Shown in pieces: positions 8,683 to 17,789 of a stretch of DNA of 64,000 bases; positions within the stretch are counted from its first letter, which is position 1, and every line of letters starts with the position of its first letter. The notes under the pieces were generated by a model. That model worked only from the letters and a program-made list of their open reading frames with translations, ran no database searches and was not told the DNA's origin. The position numbers were made by a program, and so were the translations under genes. Origin of the DNA: Collinsella aerofaciens (lineage in GTDB: Bacteria; Actinomycetota; Coriobacteriia; Coriobacteriales; Coriobacteriaceae); assembly GCF_005844325.1 (NCBI RefSeq), contig NZ_SPFY01000006.1, forward strand, positions 1-64,000, read 5' to 3'.

Positions 8683-9333
8683 ATGCGTGACATTCATTGC
8701 CATATCTTGCCGGGTGTAGACGACGGCGCCGCCGATCTCGATGAGAGCTTGGCGATGCTCGAGGCTGCCAAGCGGGCCGGTGTAACCAGAATCGTTTGCA
8801 CTCCTCACTGCCGTGATCCCTATTTTGATTACGACAAGATGTGGGATGCCTTTGAACTGCTGCGTGATAACGCTGACGGTTTTCCGCTCCAGATGGGCTT
8901 CGAGGTCAACCATCGAAAGCTCGTTGAACTTGGTATCGATGCCGCGGAGCACTTGCATTTCGATGGAACCAACGAGTTTCTGCTCGAGCTTTCGACGCAT
9001 GCCGATGCGTATGCGTTTAGAGAGTACGAGAACACGATTTACGATTTGCAGTGCCGTGGCTACCAGGTGATCATCGCTCATCCTGAGCGCTATCGTGCGG
9101 TTCAAAAGGATGTAAGCGTGGCGGAGCGCCTGGTCGATATGGGCTGCAAGCTGCAGGCTTCGGCGGACTTTATTGCCGGCGGTCGCTTTGGTCGCGAAAA
9201 AAAGCCGGCACAGCGCCTGTTCGATCAGAACCTGTACAGCTTCATCGCGAGCGATGCCCATAACGTGGGTCATTACGACTGCCTGGCGAAGGCTCGCGCG
9301 AAGTTTAGCGTGCGCGGAGCTCATTTTCGCTAA
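8683..9333 (+). CDS. Tyrosine-protein phosphatase (CpsB/CapC/YwqE, PHP fold)
   Basis: 216-residue manganese-type phosphatase that dephosphorylates the BY-kinase tail. It opens with the PHP metal motif HCHILPGVDDGAAD, followed by RIVCTPHCRDP, an AHPERY motif and a final SDAHNVG metal motif. It completes the kinase/activator/phosphatase triad. Normally glycosyltransferase and wzx/wzy genes follow; here an unrelated acetyltransferase follows, so the polymer locus must be elsewhere or absent. Confidence 0.9.
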   Translation: MRDIHCHILPGVDDGAADLDESLAMLEAAKRAGVTRIVCTPHCRDPYFDYDKMWDAFELLRDNADGFPLQMGFEVNHRKLVELGIDAAEHLHFDGTNEFLLELSTHADAYAFREYENTIYDLQCRGYQVIIAHPERYRAVQKDVSVAERLVDMGCKLQASADFIAGGRFGREKKPAQRLFDQNLYSFIASDAHNVGHYDCLAKARAKFSVRGAHFR

Positions 9334-9372
9334 TATCTGTCCCTAACGTTCGCATTGAATGAAAGGGCAGCC

Positions 9373-9873
9373 ATGGATATCCAACTTAAGACGGGATGCT
9401 TTGATGACGCGGCGTTGGTGCGCCGCGTCGTTTTTATGGACGAGCAGGGCTACGAGAATGAGTTCGACGCTATCGACGAGGATCAGAACTGCATTCATGT
9501 GACGCTCTATGTAGACGGCGAGCTTGCCGGTTGCTCGCGCGTGTTTCCCGAGGAGCTTGAGCGCGTGGCTGACGCAGAGGCCCCGGTGTTGCCGGCATGC
9601 GACATGGACGAAGGCGTTGCGGCGGGGGAGGCCTACATTATGGGGCGCGTCGCCGTGCTGCCGGCTATGCGTCGTCGCGGACTGGCGAGTGCGATCGTCG
9701 AGGCCAGTGCTTCGTGTGCACGCGATGCCGGCGCTAAGCTTATTAAGCTGCATGCGCAGGAATACGTGTTGCCGCTCTATGCAAAGGCGGGCTACACGCA
9801 AATTGCCCCGGTAGATTACGAAGACGAGGGCCAGCCCCATGTCTGGATGGCCAAGCGCGTAGATGGCAGATAG
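9373..9873 (+). CDS. GNAT-family N-acetyltransferase (ElaA-like)
   Basis: 166 residues after choosing the ATG at 9373, which has GAAAGG 9 bases upstream. The acetyl-CoA binding motif is seen in GRVAVLPAMRRRGLASAIV (around residues 87-105). The N-terminal RRVVFMDEQGYENEFDAIDEDQNCIHV resembles the ElaA/YitH branch of GNAT proteins with a conserved VRxxVFxxEQ start. The substrate is unknown. It is 40 bases from the phosphatase gene and may be read through from it. Confidence 0.82.
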   Translation: MDIQLKTGCFDDAALVRRVVFMDEQGYENEFDAIDEDQNCIHVTLYVDGELAGCSRVFPEELERVADAEAPVLPACDMDEGVAAGEAYIMGRVAVLPAMRRRGLASAIVEASASCARDAGAKLIKLHAQEYVLPLYAKAGYTQIAPVDYEDEGQPHVWMAKRVDGR

Positions 9874-10020
9874 GGACGTTCCTTTTCTGCCGGCAGCTGG
9901 GGACACTCCTTGGCAATTGACGCATTGGAGCGCTCGGACATACAGTTTTTCGATTCCGTATGTATATATGCGCGCTATTGGGTTATAAAATCTAAGTCTG
10001 AACATAGCAGGTCTGCGATG

Positions 10021-10045
10021 CGGCTCGGGCAACCGGGCCGTTTTT
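10021..10045 (+). terminator. Terminator or leader attenuator ahead of htpG
   Basis: An 8-bp stem CGGCTCGG-GCAA-CCGGGCCG is followed by TTTTT, ending 30 bases before the htpG start. A TATAAAAT box at 9984-9991 lies upstream of it, so if that box is the htpG promoter the hairpin is within the leader. Otherwise it ends the acetyltransferase transcript. Confidence 0.65.
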
Positions 10046-10075
10046 GCGGACGGGGGTAGCGCGAAAGGACTGCAC

Positions 10076-12100
10076 ATGCGTCAATTTAAGACCGAGAGCA
10101 AAAAACTGCTCGACCTCATGATCAACTCCATCTACACCAATAAGGAAATCTTCCTGCGTGAGCTTATCTCTAACGCGAGCGACGCCGTCGACAAGCTCAA
10201 CTTTAAGAGCCTGCAGGATCCGAGCGTCAAGATCAACCAGGGCGACCTGGCCATTCGCGTCTCCTTTGATAAAGACGCCCGCACCATTACCATCTCGGAT
10301 AACGGCATTGGCATGACCGCCGAGGAGCTCGAGCGCAATCTGGGCACCATCGCCCATTCCGGCTCCGAGGAGTTTAAGACCGAGAACGCCGAGCAGCAGG
10401 GCTCCGATGTCGACATCATCGGCCAGTTTGGCGTGGGCTTCTACTCGGCTTTTATGGTCGCCAGCCATGTGAAGGTCGTCAGCCGCGCCTACGGCGAGGA
10501 TGTCGCCCATGTGTGGGAATCCGACGGTCTTGAGGGCTACACCATCGAGGACGGCGAGCGTGCCGAGCACGGTACCGATGTCATCCTGACGCTGCGCGAG
10601 AACGAGAAGCTCGATGCCGACGGCGAGGCCGAGACCTACGATCGCTTCCTGACCGAGTGGGGCCTCAAGAGCCTAATTCAGCAGTACAGTAACTATGTGC
10701 GTTACCCGATCCAGATGATGGTGTCCAAGAGCCGCCAGAAGCCCAAGCCCGAGGATGCTGGCGATGACTACACGCCCGAGTACGAGGACTACCAGGAGCT
10801 CGAGACCGTCAACTCCATGACGCCGATCTGGAAGAAGCACAGCTCCGATGTCGAGCAGAAGGACTACGACGAGTTCTACAAGTCCACGTTCCACGACTTT
10901 GACGATCCTGCGCGCACCATCAGCTTCCATGCCGAGGGCACGCTCGAGTACGATGCCCTGCTGTTTGTGCCGGGCCGCGCGCCGTTCGATCTGTACAGCA
11001 AGGATTACGAGAAGGGTCTGGCACTCTACAGCTCCAACGTCCTGATCATGGAGAAGTGCGACGACCTGCTGCCCGACTACTACAACTTTGTCCGCGGCGT
11101 CGTGGATTCCGCCGATGTGTCGCTCAACATCTCGCGTGAGACGCTGCAGCAGAACCGTCAGCTCAAGGCCATCGCCAAGCGTGTGGAAAAGAAGATCACC
11201 GCCGACCTTGAGGATATGCGTGACAACGACCGCGAGGCCTACGAGAAGTTCTTTGAGAACTTTGGCCGCGGTCTTAAGTACGGCATCTACTCGAGCTATG
11301 GCATGAAGGCCGATGAGCTCGCCGATCTGTTGCTGTTCTGGTCTGCCAAGGAACAGAAGATGATTACCCTGGCCGAGTATGCCAAGGGCATGCCCGAGGA
11401 TCAGAAGGCCATCTACTACGCCGCCGGCGACTCGCGTGAGCGCTTGGCCAAGATGCCCGTGGTAAAGGGCGTGCTCGACCGCGGCTATGACGTGCTGCTG
11501 CTGACGCAGGACGTGGATGAGTTCACCTTCCAGGCTATGCGTGAGTACGTTGCCGCTGATATGCCCAAGATCTACGAGGACGATGCCGCCCGCGAGGCTG
11601 CCGAGAAGGCCGTGGCCGATGGTGCCGAGCCCGAGGTTGAGGATCGTCACCTGGAGCTCAAGAACGTCGCAACCGGTGATCTTGACCTGGCGACCGAGGA
11701 CGAGAAAAAGGAGGCCGAGGACGCCACCAAGGAGAACGAGGACCTCTTTAACGCCATGAAGGAGGCACTCGGCGACAAGGTCGAGAAGGTTGCCGTCTCT
11801 GCGCGCCTGACCGATGCCCCCGCGTGCATCACCACCGAGGGCCCGCTTTCGCTCGAGATGGAGAAGGTGCTCCAGAAGGGTCCCGAGGGCGCGCCCGACG
11901 GTATGCCCAAGAGCCAGCGCGTGCTCGAGCTCAACGCCAAGCACCCGGTCTTTTCCAAGCTCGTCGCCGCTCAGAAGGCGGGCGACGCCGACAAGATCAA
12001 GCAGTACTCCGGTTTGCTCTATGACCAGGCCCTGCTGGTCGAGGGCATTCTGCCCGAGGACCCCGTTGCCTTCGCAGCAGCTGTTTGCAACTTGATGTAG
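10076..12100 (+). CDS. htpG: Molecular chaperone HtpG (bacterial Hsp90)
   Basis: 674-residue cytosolic ATP-dependent chaperone. The N-terminal GHKL ATPase shows all motifs: NASDAVDKL, DNGIGM and GQFGVGFYSAF. The middle domain carries LNISRETLQQNRQLK with the catalytic Arg region, followed by a C-terminal dimerisation domain. An acidic, Lys/Glu-rich insert lies near residues 538-565 (ATEDEKKEAEDATKENED). Length is slightly above the usual 620-640 because of this. The start is fixed by GAAAGG ten bases upstream. Monocistronic; three hairpins follow. Confidence 0.96.
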   Translation: MRQFKTESKKLLDLMINSIYTNKEIFLRELISNASDAVDKLNFKSLQDPSVKINQGDLAIRVSFDKDARTITISDNGIGMTAEELERNLGTIAHSGSEEFKTENAEQQGSDVDIIGQFGVGFYSAFMVASHVKVVSRAYGEDVAHVWESDGLEGYTIEDGERAEHGTDVILTLRENEKLDADGEAETYDRFLTEWGLKSLIQQYSNYVRYPIQMMVSKSRQKPKPEDAGDDYTPEYEDYQELETVNSMTPIWKKHSSDVEQKDYDEFYKSTFHDFDDPARTISFHAEGTLEYDALLFVPGRAPFDLYSKDYEKGLALYSSNVLIMEKCDDLLPDYYNFVRGVVDSADVSLNISRETLQQNRQLKAIAKRVEKKITADLEDMRDNDREAYEKFFENFGRGLKYGIYSSYGMKADELADLLLFWSAKEQKMITLAEYAKGMPEDQKAIYYAAGDSRERLAKMPVVKGVLDRGYDVLLLTQDVDEFTFQAMREYVAADMPKIYEDDAAREAAEKAVADGAEPEVEDRHLELKNVATGDLDLATEDEKKEAEDATKENEDLFNAMKEALGDKVEKVAVSARLTDAPACITTEGPLSLEMEKVLQKGPEGAPDGMPKSQRVLELNAKHPVFSKLVAAQKAGDADKIKQYSGLLYDQALLVEGILPEDPVAFAAAVCNLM

Positions 12101-12108
12101 TTAGGTAT

Positions 12109-12134
12109 TTACGCGGTTTTACCAAACCGCGTAA
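12109..12134. repeat. Perfect 11-bp hairpin downstream of htpG
   Basis: TTACGCGGTTT and AAACCGCGTAA flank a 4-base loop. No T-run follows, so it is not a standard terminator. It is followed by a linker (CGGCTCGACGCTG) that recurs after the next hairpin, making it the first unit of a composite element extending to 12293. Confidence 0.7.
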
Positions 12135-12156
12135 CGGCTCGACGCTGCCCTCAGTT

Positions 12157-12178
12157 CCGCCGTTCTAACGAACGGCGG
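12157..12178. repeat. REP-like hairpin, copy 1
   Basis: CCGCCGTTC-TAAC-GAACGGCGG, a perfect 9-bp stem. The identical stem with a different loop occurs at 17712-17733 in opposite context. It is followed by ACCAGTCGACGCTGCGCG, a linker that is also found next to the second copy. Confidence 0.75.
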
Positions 12179-12193
12179 ACCAGTCGACGCTGC

Positions 12194-12293
12194 GCGGGCG
12201 CCAGAGCGACAACTTGTCATTCAAAGAGGACGGCATGACCAGAAGGTCTATGCCGTCCTCTTTTCATGCCAATTTGTTCGCTCTGGCGCCCGC
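12194..12293. repeat. Nested inverted repeat with inner terminator
   Basis: Outer arms 12194-12209 and 12278-12293 are perfect 16-bp complements. Inside, AAAGAGGACGGCAT (12223-12236) pairs with its complement (12250-12263), capped by GACC-AGAA-GGTC with one bulged T. TTTT follows, so the inner hairpin probably terminates htpG. The GACCAGAAGGTC core recurs at 17641-17652 within different stems. Confidence 0.8.
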
Positions 12294-12336
12294 TCGCTGG
12301 CATTGCCAAAACATCGACGTTGCCGTGGTCCTAAGT

Positions 12337-12390
12337 AGTCATTGGGGACGTTTTTGTTTGACTAGTCGTTTAAGAACGTCCCCGATGACT
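12337..12390. repeat. Inverted repeat with GGGGAC core
   Basis: 16-base arms 12337-12352 and 12375-12390 match at 15 positions, with the remaining pair a wobble; loop 22 bases. The rest of the gap up to the promoter at 12516 is AT-richer and holds GTACATCTGTAC (12451-12462), a short inverted repeat that could be an operator. Confidence 0.6.
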
Positions 12391-12515
12391 ATTTGAATTG
12401 CTAATTTGTGCGGGTTGTGGTTTTGTGACCTGCTGAAATTTAGGATACTGTACATCTGTACGTTAACTCATCTTCGTAGTATATTGCTACCCGCAAAACT
12501 CAACACCATTGTGCT

Positions 12516-12542
12516 TTGAGACGTTAAAGCGCCTACTACAAT
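12516..12542 (+). promoter_or_regulatory. Candidate promoter for the YhgE pair
   Basis: TTGAGA (12516-12521) and TACAAT (12537-12542) lie 15 bases apart. If real, transcription starts near 12549, so the ATG at 12541 cannot be the start codon and translation begins at 12577 or 12592. Confidence 0.4.
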
Positions 12543-12576
12543 GGTTGTCGATAGTACGATTCGATTTAACGACAGG

Positions 12577-15366
12577 ATGGATGGTCCAAGCGTGAGTCTC
12601 GGCAGCAAACTATCCAATGCAAAGGTGTCCTTTGCGATATTTAAGCGCGACATTAAGCGACTGCTTGTGAACCCCGTCGCCCTGGTGGTTACCCTAGGCG
12701 TGTGCGTTATTCCCTCGCTGTATGCCTGGTATAACATCGTGGCAAACTGGGATCCGTATGGAAACACCCAAGGCATCAAGATTGCTATCGCCAACAACGA
12801 TCGAGGCACCCAAAACGACTTGGTGGGTGAGCTCAACGCTGGCGACAAAGTGGTCGACCAGCTCAAGGAGAATCATCAGTTGGGCTGGACGTTCGTCGAC
12901 TCGACGGCCGATGCCAAGGAGGGCGTCGAGAGCGGCGAGTACTATGCCGCTATCGTGATTCCCAAGAACTTCTCGGATAACCTGGTTTCGATGCTCGACG
13001 GCAACTACCATCAGCCCAAGCTCACGTACTACGTCAATGAGAAGAAGAGCGCCATTGCGCCCAAGGTTACCGATACCGGTGCAAACACCATCGAGGAGCA
13101 GATCAACTCGGAATTTGTCTCTACGGTAGGCAAGACTGTTGCCGGTATCGCCAAGGATGCCGGTGTCGATTTAAAGGACAAGGCAACCCAGACTCAGGAC
13201 TCGCTGGCAAGTTCGGTGTCCGAGGCGTCCGACACCTTGGGCGAGGTGCGCGATTCGATTGGCGATATGAATGCCGCCATCGATAAGACGAGCGGCGCTA
13301 TCGCCTCGGCTGATGCGGCACTTGCCGGCTTGCAAGGCCAGGCACCGTCGCTGACGCAGGCGATCTCCCAGGGCAACGACCTGCTGAGCGAAGCTCGCAC
13401 CACGGCGGGCAACTCCATCACCTCGCTCTCCAAGGCGCTCTCGGAAGGCAGCCTTGCGCTCACCAAGACGTCGGCCTCTGCGAACGCTGCCATCGGCAAG
13501 CTGACGGGCGCGGTCACATCTACGACCACCCGTATCGACAACTCGCTCGAGTCTCTTCAAGCGACGATCGACCACAATAAGGCCGTTATCGGGCACTTGG
13601 AGATTCTCGCCAATGACACGTCGACAGGTTCCGAGGAAATTGACGCGCGCATTGTATCGACCATCGATTTGCTTCGAGAGCAGAATGAAAAGCTTCAGAG
13701 CATCAAGGACGGTCTGTCCGCGCAGTCGAGCGCCATGGCGAATGACGCAGCGGCTGTTTCGGGTGCCAGTGACGCTATCAATAACGCAATTCATACCGGT
13801 GCGACCAACCTTGGCCAAGCCCAGACGGACTTGGGCCAAAACGCGCTGCCGAAGGCCTCGAGCGCGCTCGACTCTTTTGCTGCCGTTTCGGGCGACCTGA
13901 CCGGTATCGTCTCGGGTATGACACCTACACTTGCAAATGCGCGCGGCACGCTGGCGCAGCTCGACGCCACGCTCAAGCAGGCAAAGACCACGCTGTCCCA
14001 AACCGACGCCTCCCTTGCCAAGGTTCAGGACAAGCTCGCGACCGCCGCCAATGACATTGCGGCGCTACAGACCTCTGAGTCTATGGGCGAGTTAGCCGAC
14101 CTCATGGACGTCGACGTCGATGACGTGGCAGATTTCATGGCATCTCCGGTTGAGCTGACGTCCAAGTCAATCTATCCAGTCAAGAGCTTTGGCTCGGGCA
14201 TCGCTCCCTTCTACACCAATCTGGCGCTGTGGGTAGGCGGCTATGTGCTCATCGCTATCTACAAGCTCGAGGTCGACCGCGAGGGCATCGGTAGCTTTAC
14301 GGCGCGTCAGGGCTACTTTGGCCGCTGGCTGCTGATGGTGATCCTGGGTGCGTTCCAGGCCATCATCGTTACGGTGGGCGATTTGGTGATTGGCGTGCAG
14401 TGCGTCAACCCGCTGCTGTTCGTGCTGGGCGGCATCGCTATCTCGTTCACCTACGTCAACATCATCTATGCGCTGTCCACCACCTTTAAGCATATCGGTA
14501 AAGCCATTGGCGTCATCCTCGTCATTGTGCAGATCCCCGGCTCGTCGGGCATGTATCCCATCGAGATGATGCCCGGCTTCTTCCAATGGCTGCATCCGCT
14601 GCTGCCCTTCACCTATGGCATCAACCTGCTGCGCGAGACCGTCGGCGGCATGTACTCGTTCAACTACCTGTTCAACCTGTGCATCCTGGGCGTGTTCTTG
14701 ATCGTGGCGCTCTTTATCGGTCTGCAGCTGCGCCCGTTGCTGCTCAACCTCAATCTGCTCTTTGATAAGCAGCTTTCCACGACGGGCCTCATGATCTGCG
14801 AGTCCAACGACCTGCCGCGCCAGCGCTATTCGCTGCGCACGGCCATGCGCGTCATGCTCGATTCGGATTCGTACCGTCGCGAGCTGCTCGATCATGCCGT
14901 GGCGTTTGAGCATCGCTACCCGTACTACATCAAGGGCGGTTTTGCTGCCGTGGTAGGCGTGCAGGTCCTGCTCTTTGTGCTCTCGACGGTGCTCGATATC
15001 GACAATAACGGCAAGATCATCCTGCTCGTTATCTGGATCATTTCGGTTATCGCCATCTGTGGCTGGCTCATCAACATCGAGTATATCCGTGCGAGCCTCA
15101 ATACCCAGATGCGTATCTCGGCGCTTTCGGACGAGGACCTTCGCCGTGAGATGCGCGAGCACACGGCCGCCATCCCTGCTGCCCGTCGCATGTTTGGTCT
15201 CAACGCCAGCGAGCGGGGCACCAAGGACAGCGAACAGCCCACGAGCCGTCTGCCGCATATCGGTGTGCATCGTAAGGCTCAAGATGCCGACGACGTTGAC
15301 AACGTAAGCGGAAACGACGGGGACACCACCCCGCTTGGCAAGCACTCTAAAGGAGGTGAGGCATAA
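12577..15366 (+). CDS. YhgE/Pip-family membrane protein (first of two)
   Basis: About 929 residues. One N-terminal transmembrane helix (LVVTLGVCVIPSLYAWYNI) is followed by the family's WDPYGNT motif, then a long extracytoplasmic region of Ala/Ser-rich heptad-like coiled coil (about residues 190-500), then a C-terminal block of six or more membrane helices related to ABC-2 permeases, and a cytoplasmic polar tail. The family includes phage-infection protein Pip and is related to EsaA of type VII secretion. The exact role is unknown. The start is uncertain (ATG 12541, ATG 12577 or GTG 12592). The tail ends at the ribosome site of the second gene. Confidence 0.85.
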   Translation: MDGPSVSLGSKLSNAKVSFAIFKRDIKRLLVNPVALVVTLGVCVIPSLYAWYNIVANWDPYGNTQGIKIAIANNDRGTQNDLVGELNAGDKVVDQLKENHQLGWTFVDSTADAKEGVESGEYYAAIVIPKNFSDNLVSMLDGNYHQPKLTYYVNEKKSAIAPKVTDTGANTIEEQINSEFVSTVGKTVAGIAKDAGVDLKDKATQTQDSLASSVSEASDTLGEVRDSIGDMNAAIDKTSGAIASADAALAGLQGQAPSLTQAISQGNDLLSEARTTAGNSITSLSKALSEGSLALTKTSASANAAIGKLTGAVTSTTTRIDNSLESLQATIDHNKAVIGHLEILANDTSTGSEEIDARIVSTIDLLREQNEKLQSIKDGLSAQSSAMANDAAAVSGASDAINNAIHTGATNLGQAQTDLGQNALPKASSALDSFAAVSGDLTGIVSGMTPTLANARGTLAQLDATLKQAKTTLSQTDASLAKVQDKLATAANDIAALQTSESMGELADLMDVDVDDVADFMASPVELTSKSIYPVKSFGSGIAPFYTNLALWVGGYVLIAIYKLEVDREGIGSFTARQGYFGRWLLMVILGAFQAIIVTVGDLVIGVQCVNPLLFVLGGIAISFTYVNIIYALSTTFKHIGKAIGVILVIVQIPGSSGMYPIEMMPGFFQWLHPLLPFTYGINLLRETVGGMYSFNYLFNLCILGVFLIVALFIGLQLRPLLLNLNLLFDKQLSTTGLMICESNDLPRQRYSLRTAMRVMLDSDSYRRELLDHAVAFEHRYPYYIKGGFAAVVGVQVLLFVLSTVLDIDNNGKIILLVIWIISVIAICGWLINIEYIRASLNTQMRISALSDEDLRREMREHTAAIPAARRMFGLNASERGTKDSEQPTSRLPHIGVHRKAQDADDVDNVSGNDGDTTPLGKHSKGGEA

Positions 15367-17556
15367 ATGAAAAACATCCTGCACCTGTTTAAGCGCGATG
15401 TCCAAAACGTGTCTCGCTCCGTGATCGGCTTGGTTGTTGTGATGGGCCTGATCATCGTGCCATGCCTGTACGCGTGGTTTAACATCGCCGGAAGCTGGGA
15501 TCCCTACGGCAATACCGGCAACCTTAAGATTGCAGTGGTCAACACCGATGAGGGCTACGAGAGCGATCTGATTCCCGTCGAGGTCAACGTGGGCGAAAAC
15601 GTAACCGCCACCCTGCGCGGCAACGAGAACTTCGATTGGGTCGTCCTCAACGACCGTGATAAGGCGATTGAGGGCGTTAAGTCGGGCGCGTACTACGCTG
15701 CCGTTGTTATCCCTAAAAGTTTTAGCGCAGACATGATGACGCTCTTCTCGACCGACGTGAAGCACGCCGATATCGAGTTCTATGAGAACCAGAAGGCCAA
15801 CGCCATCGCACAGATCGTGACCGAGAAGGGCTCGAGCGCCGTCCAGAGCCAGGTCAACGAGACCTTTACCAAGACCATCACGTCCATCGGCCTTAAGACG
15901 GTGTCCAGCCTGCTCGATTACATGAGCACCGACCAAGTGAGCAACTTTATCGCCAATCTGTCCTCTACGCTGGGCGATTCGGTCGAGGACCTGCAGGACG
16001 TTCAGGCGAGCGCGACGTCGCTCGCGGGCATTTTGAGCTCTACGTCCGATTCGCTGACATCGGCGGGCGGCATGCTCGAGCAGACGGGCACCGTTGATGA
16101 GTCGACGAAGCAGCTGATGGAGCACGCCAAGAGCGGCATCAATGATTCCAAGGAAGCGCTCAAGGCCGCCAACGATGCCGTTGACGCGGCGATTGACGGA
16201 AGCGCGGGCTCGTTCGACAACGTGTCCGCCGAGCTTGCGAAGGCATTCGATGCCGCGAATCAGCATGTTGACCTTACGGTGTCTCAGCTCAACGAAGCCG
16301 CAGCGGCGCTCAATACGCGTGCTGACGATATCGATGCGATGGCCGATCGGCTCCGCAACCTTGCCGACCAGATGAGCGATGACAAGCTCAAAGACGGCCT
16401 CAAGTCCGCTGCGACGTCGCTGGGCAGAATTGCCGTGGAGTACCGCAACAATGCGAAGGATCTGACGGCGACCGCAAAGTCCCTTTCGGACAGCATGGCG
16501 GAGGTCAACAACTCGCGTGCCGAGGTCGACCAGGCCATCGCCGATGCCAAGGCGGGTATCTCGGGAGCCAAGTCCGACTACGATTCTACGTTCTCGGTTA
16601 AGGCCAAGGAACTCAAGAAGACCATTTCGGGCGTTCTGGATTCCCTGAACGGTATCTCGGGTGACTTGGATAGCGCCGTGAGCGGTCTGACCGACGCCTC
16701 TGGTTCGCTCGCGAAGGGTCTCTCCAAGGCTGCAAAGCTGGTCAACAAGGCTTCCGATCAGCTGGGCGAGGCGTCGAACAAGATCAGTGCCTTTAAGGAC
16801 GAGCTTGATAGCGCTCTGATCTCGGGTGACCTGGCCATGATTAAGACAATGATCGGCAACGACCCCGAGGGCCTCGCCGTGTCGCTTTCCGGCCCTGTCG
16901 CACTCGATCGCAAGCCGGTCTATCCGATCCGCAACTACGGCTCGGCTATGGCGCCGTTCTACACGATTCTGTCGCTATGGGTCGGCTCGATCGTACTGGC
17001 GGCCATGATGAAGGTTTCGGTTGACGATGAGCTTATCAACGAGCTCATCCCCGTGCGCCTGCACGAGATCTACCTGGGTCGCTACCTGTTCTTTGGCGGT
17101 CTGGCTCTGCTGCAGGCAACGCTCGTGTGCGCGGGCGACATTCTGTTCTTTGGCATCCAGTGCGACAATCCCCTGCAGTTTGTGCTGGCGGGCTGGGTCG
17201 CGAGTCTAGTGTTCTCCAATATCGTCTACACGCTTACGGTATCGTTTGGAGATATCGGCAAGGCCCTCGCCGTCGTGCTGCTGGTCATGCAGGTCGGCGG
17301 TTCGGGCGGTACGTTCCCCATCGAGATGACCGGCCCCGTGTTCCAGGCGATCTACCCGTTCCTGCCGTTTACTCACGGCATCAACGCCATGCACGCCGCC
17401 ATGGCCGGTGCCTACCATATGGAGTACTGGATTGAGCTGGGTATCTTGGCGAGCTACCTGATTCCGTCGCTGGCCCTGGGCGTCGTCTTCCGCCGTCCGG
17501 TTATCAAAGCTAACGACTGGATCATCGAAAAGCTGGAGAGTACTAAATTAATCTAG
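15367..17556 (+). CDS. YhgE/Pip-family membrane protein (second of two)
   Basis: 729 residues, with the same plan as its neighbour: N-terminal helix (VIGLVVVMGLIIVPCLYAW), FNIAGSWDPYGNTG motif, a long coiled-coil extracytoplasmic domain, and a C-terminal permease-like membrane block. It lacks the neighbour's extra membrane segment and cytoplasmic tail. The ATG directly follows the upstream stop codon, with AAAGGAGGTGAGG as ribosome site, so the pair is translated together and probably forms a hetero-complex (inference). The two are diverged paralogues. Confidence 0.87.
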   Translation: MKNILHLFKRDVQNVSRSVIGLVVVMGLIIVPCLYAWFNIAGSWDPYGNTGNLKIAVVNTDEGYESDLIPVEVNVGENVTATLRGNENFDWVVLNDRDKAIEGVKSGAYYAAVVIPKSFSADMMTLFSTDVKHADIEFYENQKANAIAQIVTEKGSSAVQSQVNETFTKTITSIGLKTVSSLLDYMSTDQVSNFIANLSSTLGDSVEDLQDVQASATSLAGILSSTSDSLTSAGGMLEQTGTVDESTKQLMEHAKSGINDSKEALKAANDAVDAAIDGSAGSFDNVSAELAKAFDAANQHVDLTVSQLNEAAAALNTRADDIDAMADRLRNLADQMSDDKLKDGLKSAATSLGRIAVEYRNNAKDLTATAKSLSDSMAEVNNSRAEVDQAIADAKAGISGAKSDYDSTFSVKAKELKKTISGVLDSLNGISGDLDSAVSGLTDASGSLAKGLSKAAKLVNKASDQLGEASNKISAFKDELDSALISGDLAMIKTMIGNDPEGLAVSLSGPVALDRKPVYPIRNYGSAMAPFYTILSLWVGSIVLAAMMKVSVDDELINELIPVRLHEIYLGRYLFFGGLALLQATLVCAGDILFFGIQCDNPLQFVLAGWVASLVFSNIVYTLTVSFGDIGKALAVVLLVMQVGGSGGTFPIEMTGPVFQAIYPFLPFTHGINAMHAAMAGAYHMEYWIELGILASYLIPSLALGVVFRRPVIKANDWIIEKLESTKLI

Positions 17557-17594
17557 CGCAACAATGTAAACGCTGATGCTGCGGCAATGTCAGC

Positions 17595-17698
17595 GAGCGA
17601 GCCGCATTTGCGCCAAGGTGACGTGAAATGAAAGGGCGCTGACCTTCTGGTCGCGCCCTTGAAATTGAACGTCAGATTGGTGTGAATGCGGCTCGCGC
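17595..17698. repeat. Nested inverted repeat (inverted copy of the 12194 family)
   Basis: Outer arms about 17596-17631 and 17662-17697 are complementary at roughly three quarters of positions, perfect over the outermost 12 bp (GCGAGCCGCATT). The inner hairpin AAGGGCGC / GCGCCCTT is capped by GACC-TTCT-GGTC with one bulged T. Read on the minus strand the cap is GACCAGAAGGTC, identical to 12237-12248. No good T-run follows on the plus strand. Confidence 0.75.
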
Positions 17699-17711
17699 AG
17701 CGTCGGCCGGT

Positions 17712-17733
17712 CCGCCGTTCGGTAGAACGGCGG
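17712..17733. repeat. REP-like hairpin, copy 2
   Basis: CCGCCGTTC-GGTA-GAACGGCGG has the same stem as 12157-12178. The linker between it and the nested repeat (17694-17711), read on the minus strand, is ACCGGCCGACGCTGCGCG and matches the linker of copy 1 at 16 of 18 positions. Confidence 0.75.
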
Positions 17734-17757
17734 AACAAAACGCTTTAGTGGGCTGGA

Positions 17758-17787
17758 TTGCACGGGTTGCTTGGTTGTTGCTACAGT
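17758..17787 (+). promoter_or_regulatory. Promoter of the EamA transporter gene
   Basis: TTGCAC (17758-17763) and TACAGT (17782-17787) with an 18-base spacer. The predicted transcript start (near 17794) falls within the hairpin described next. Confidence 0.45.
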
Positions 17788-17789
17788 AG

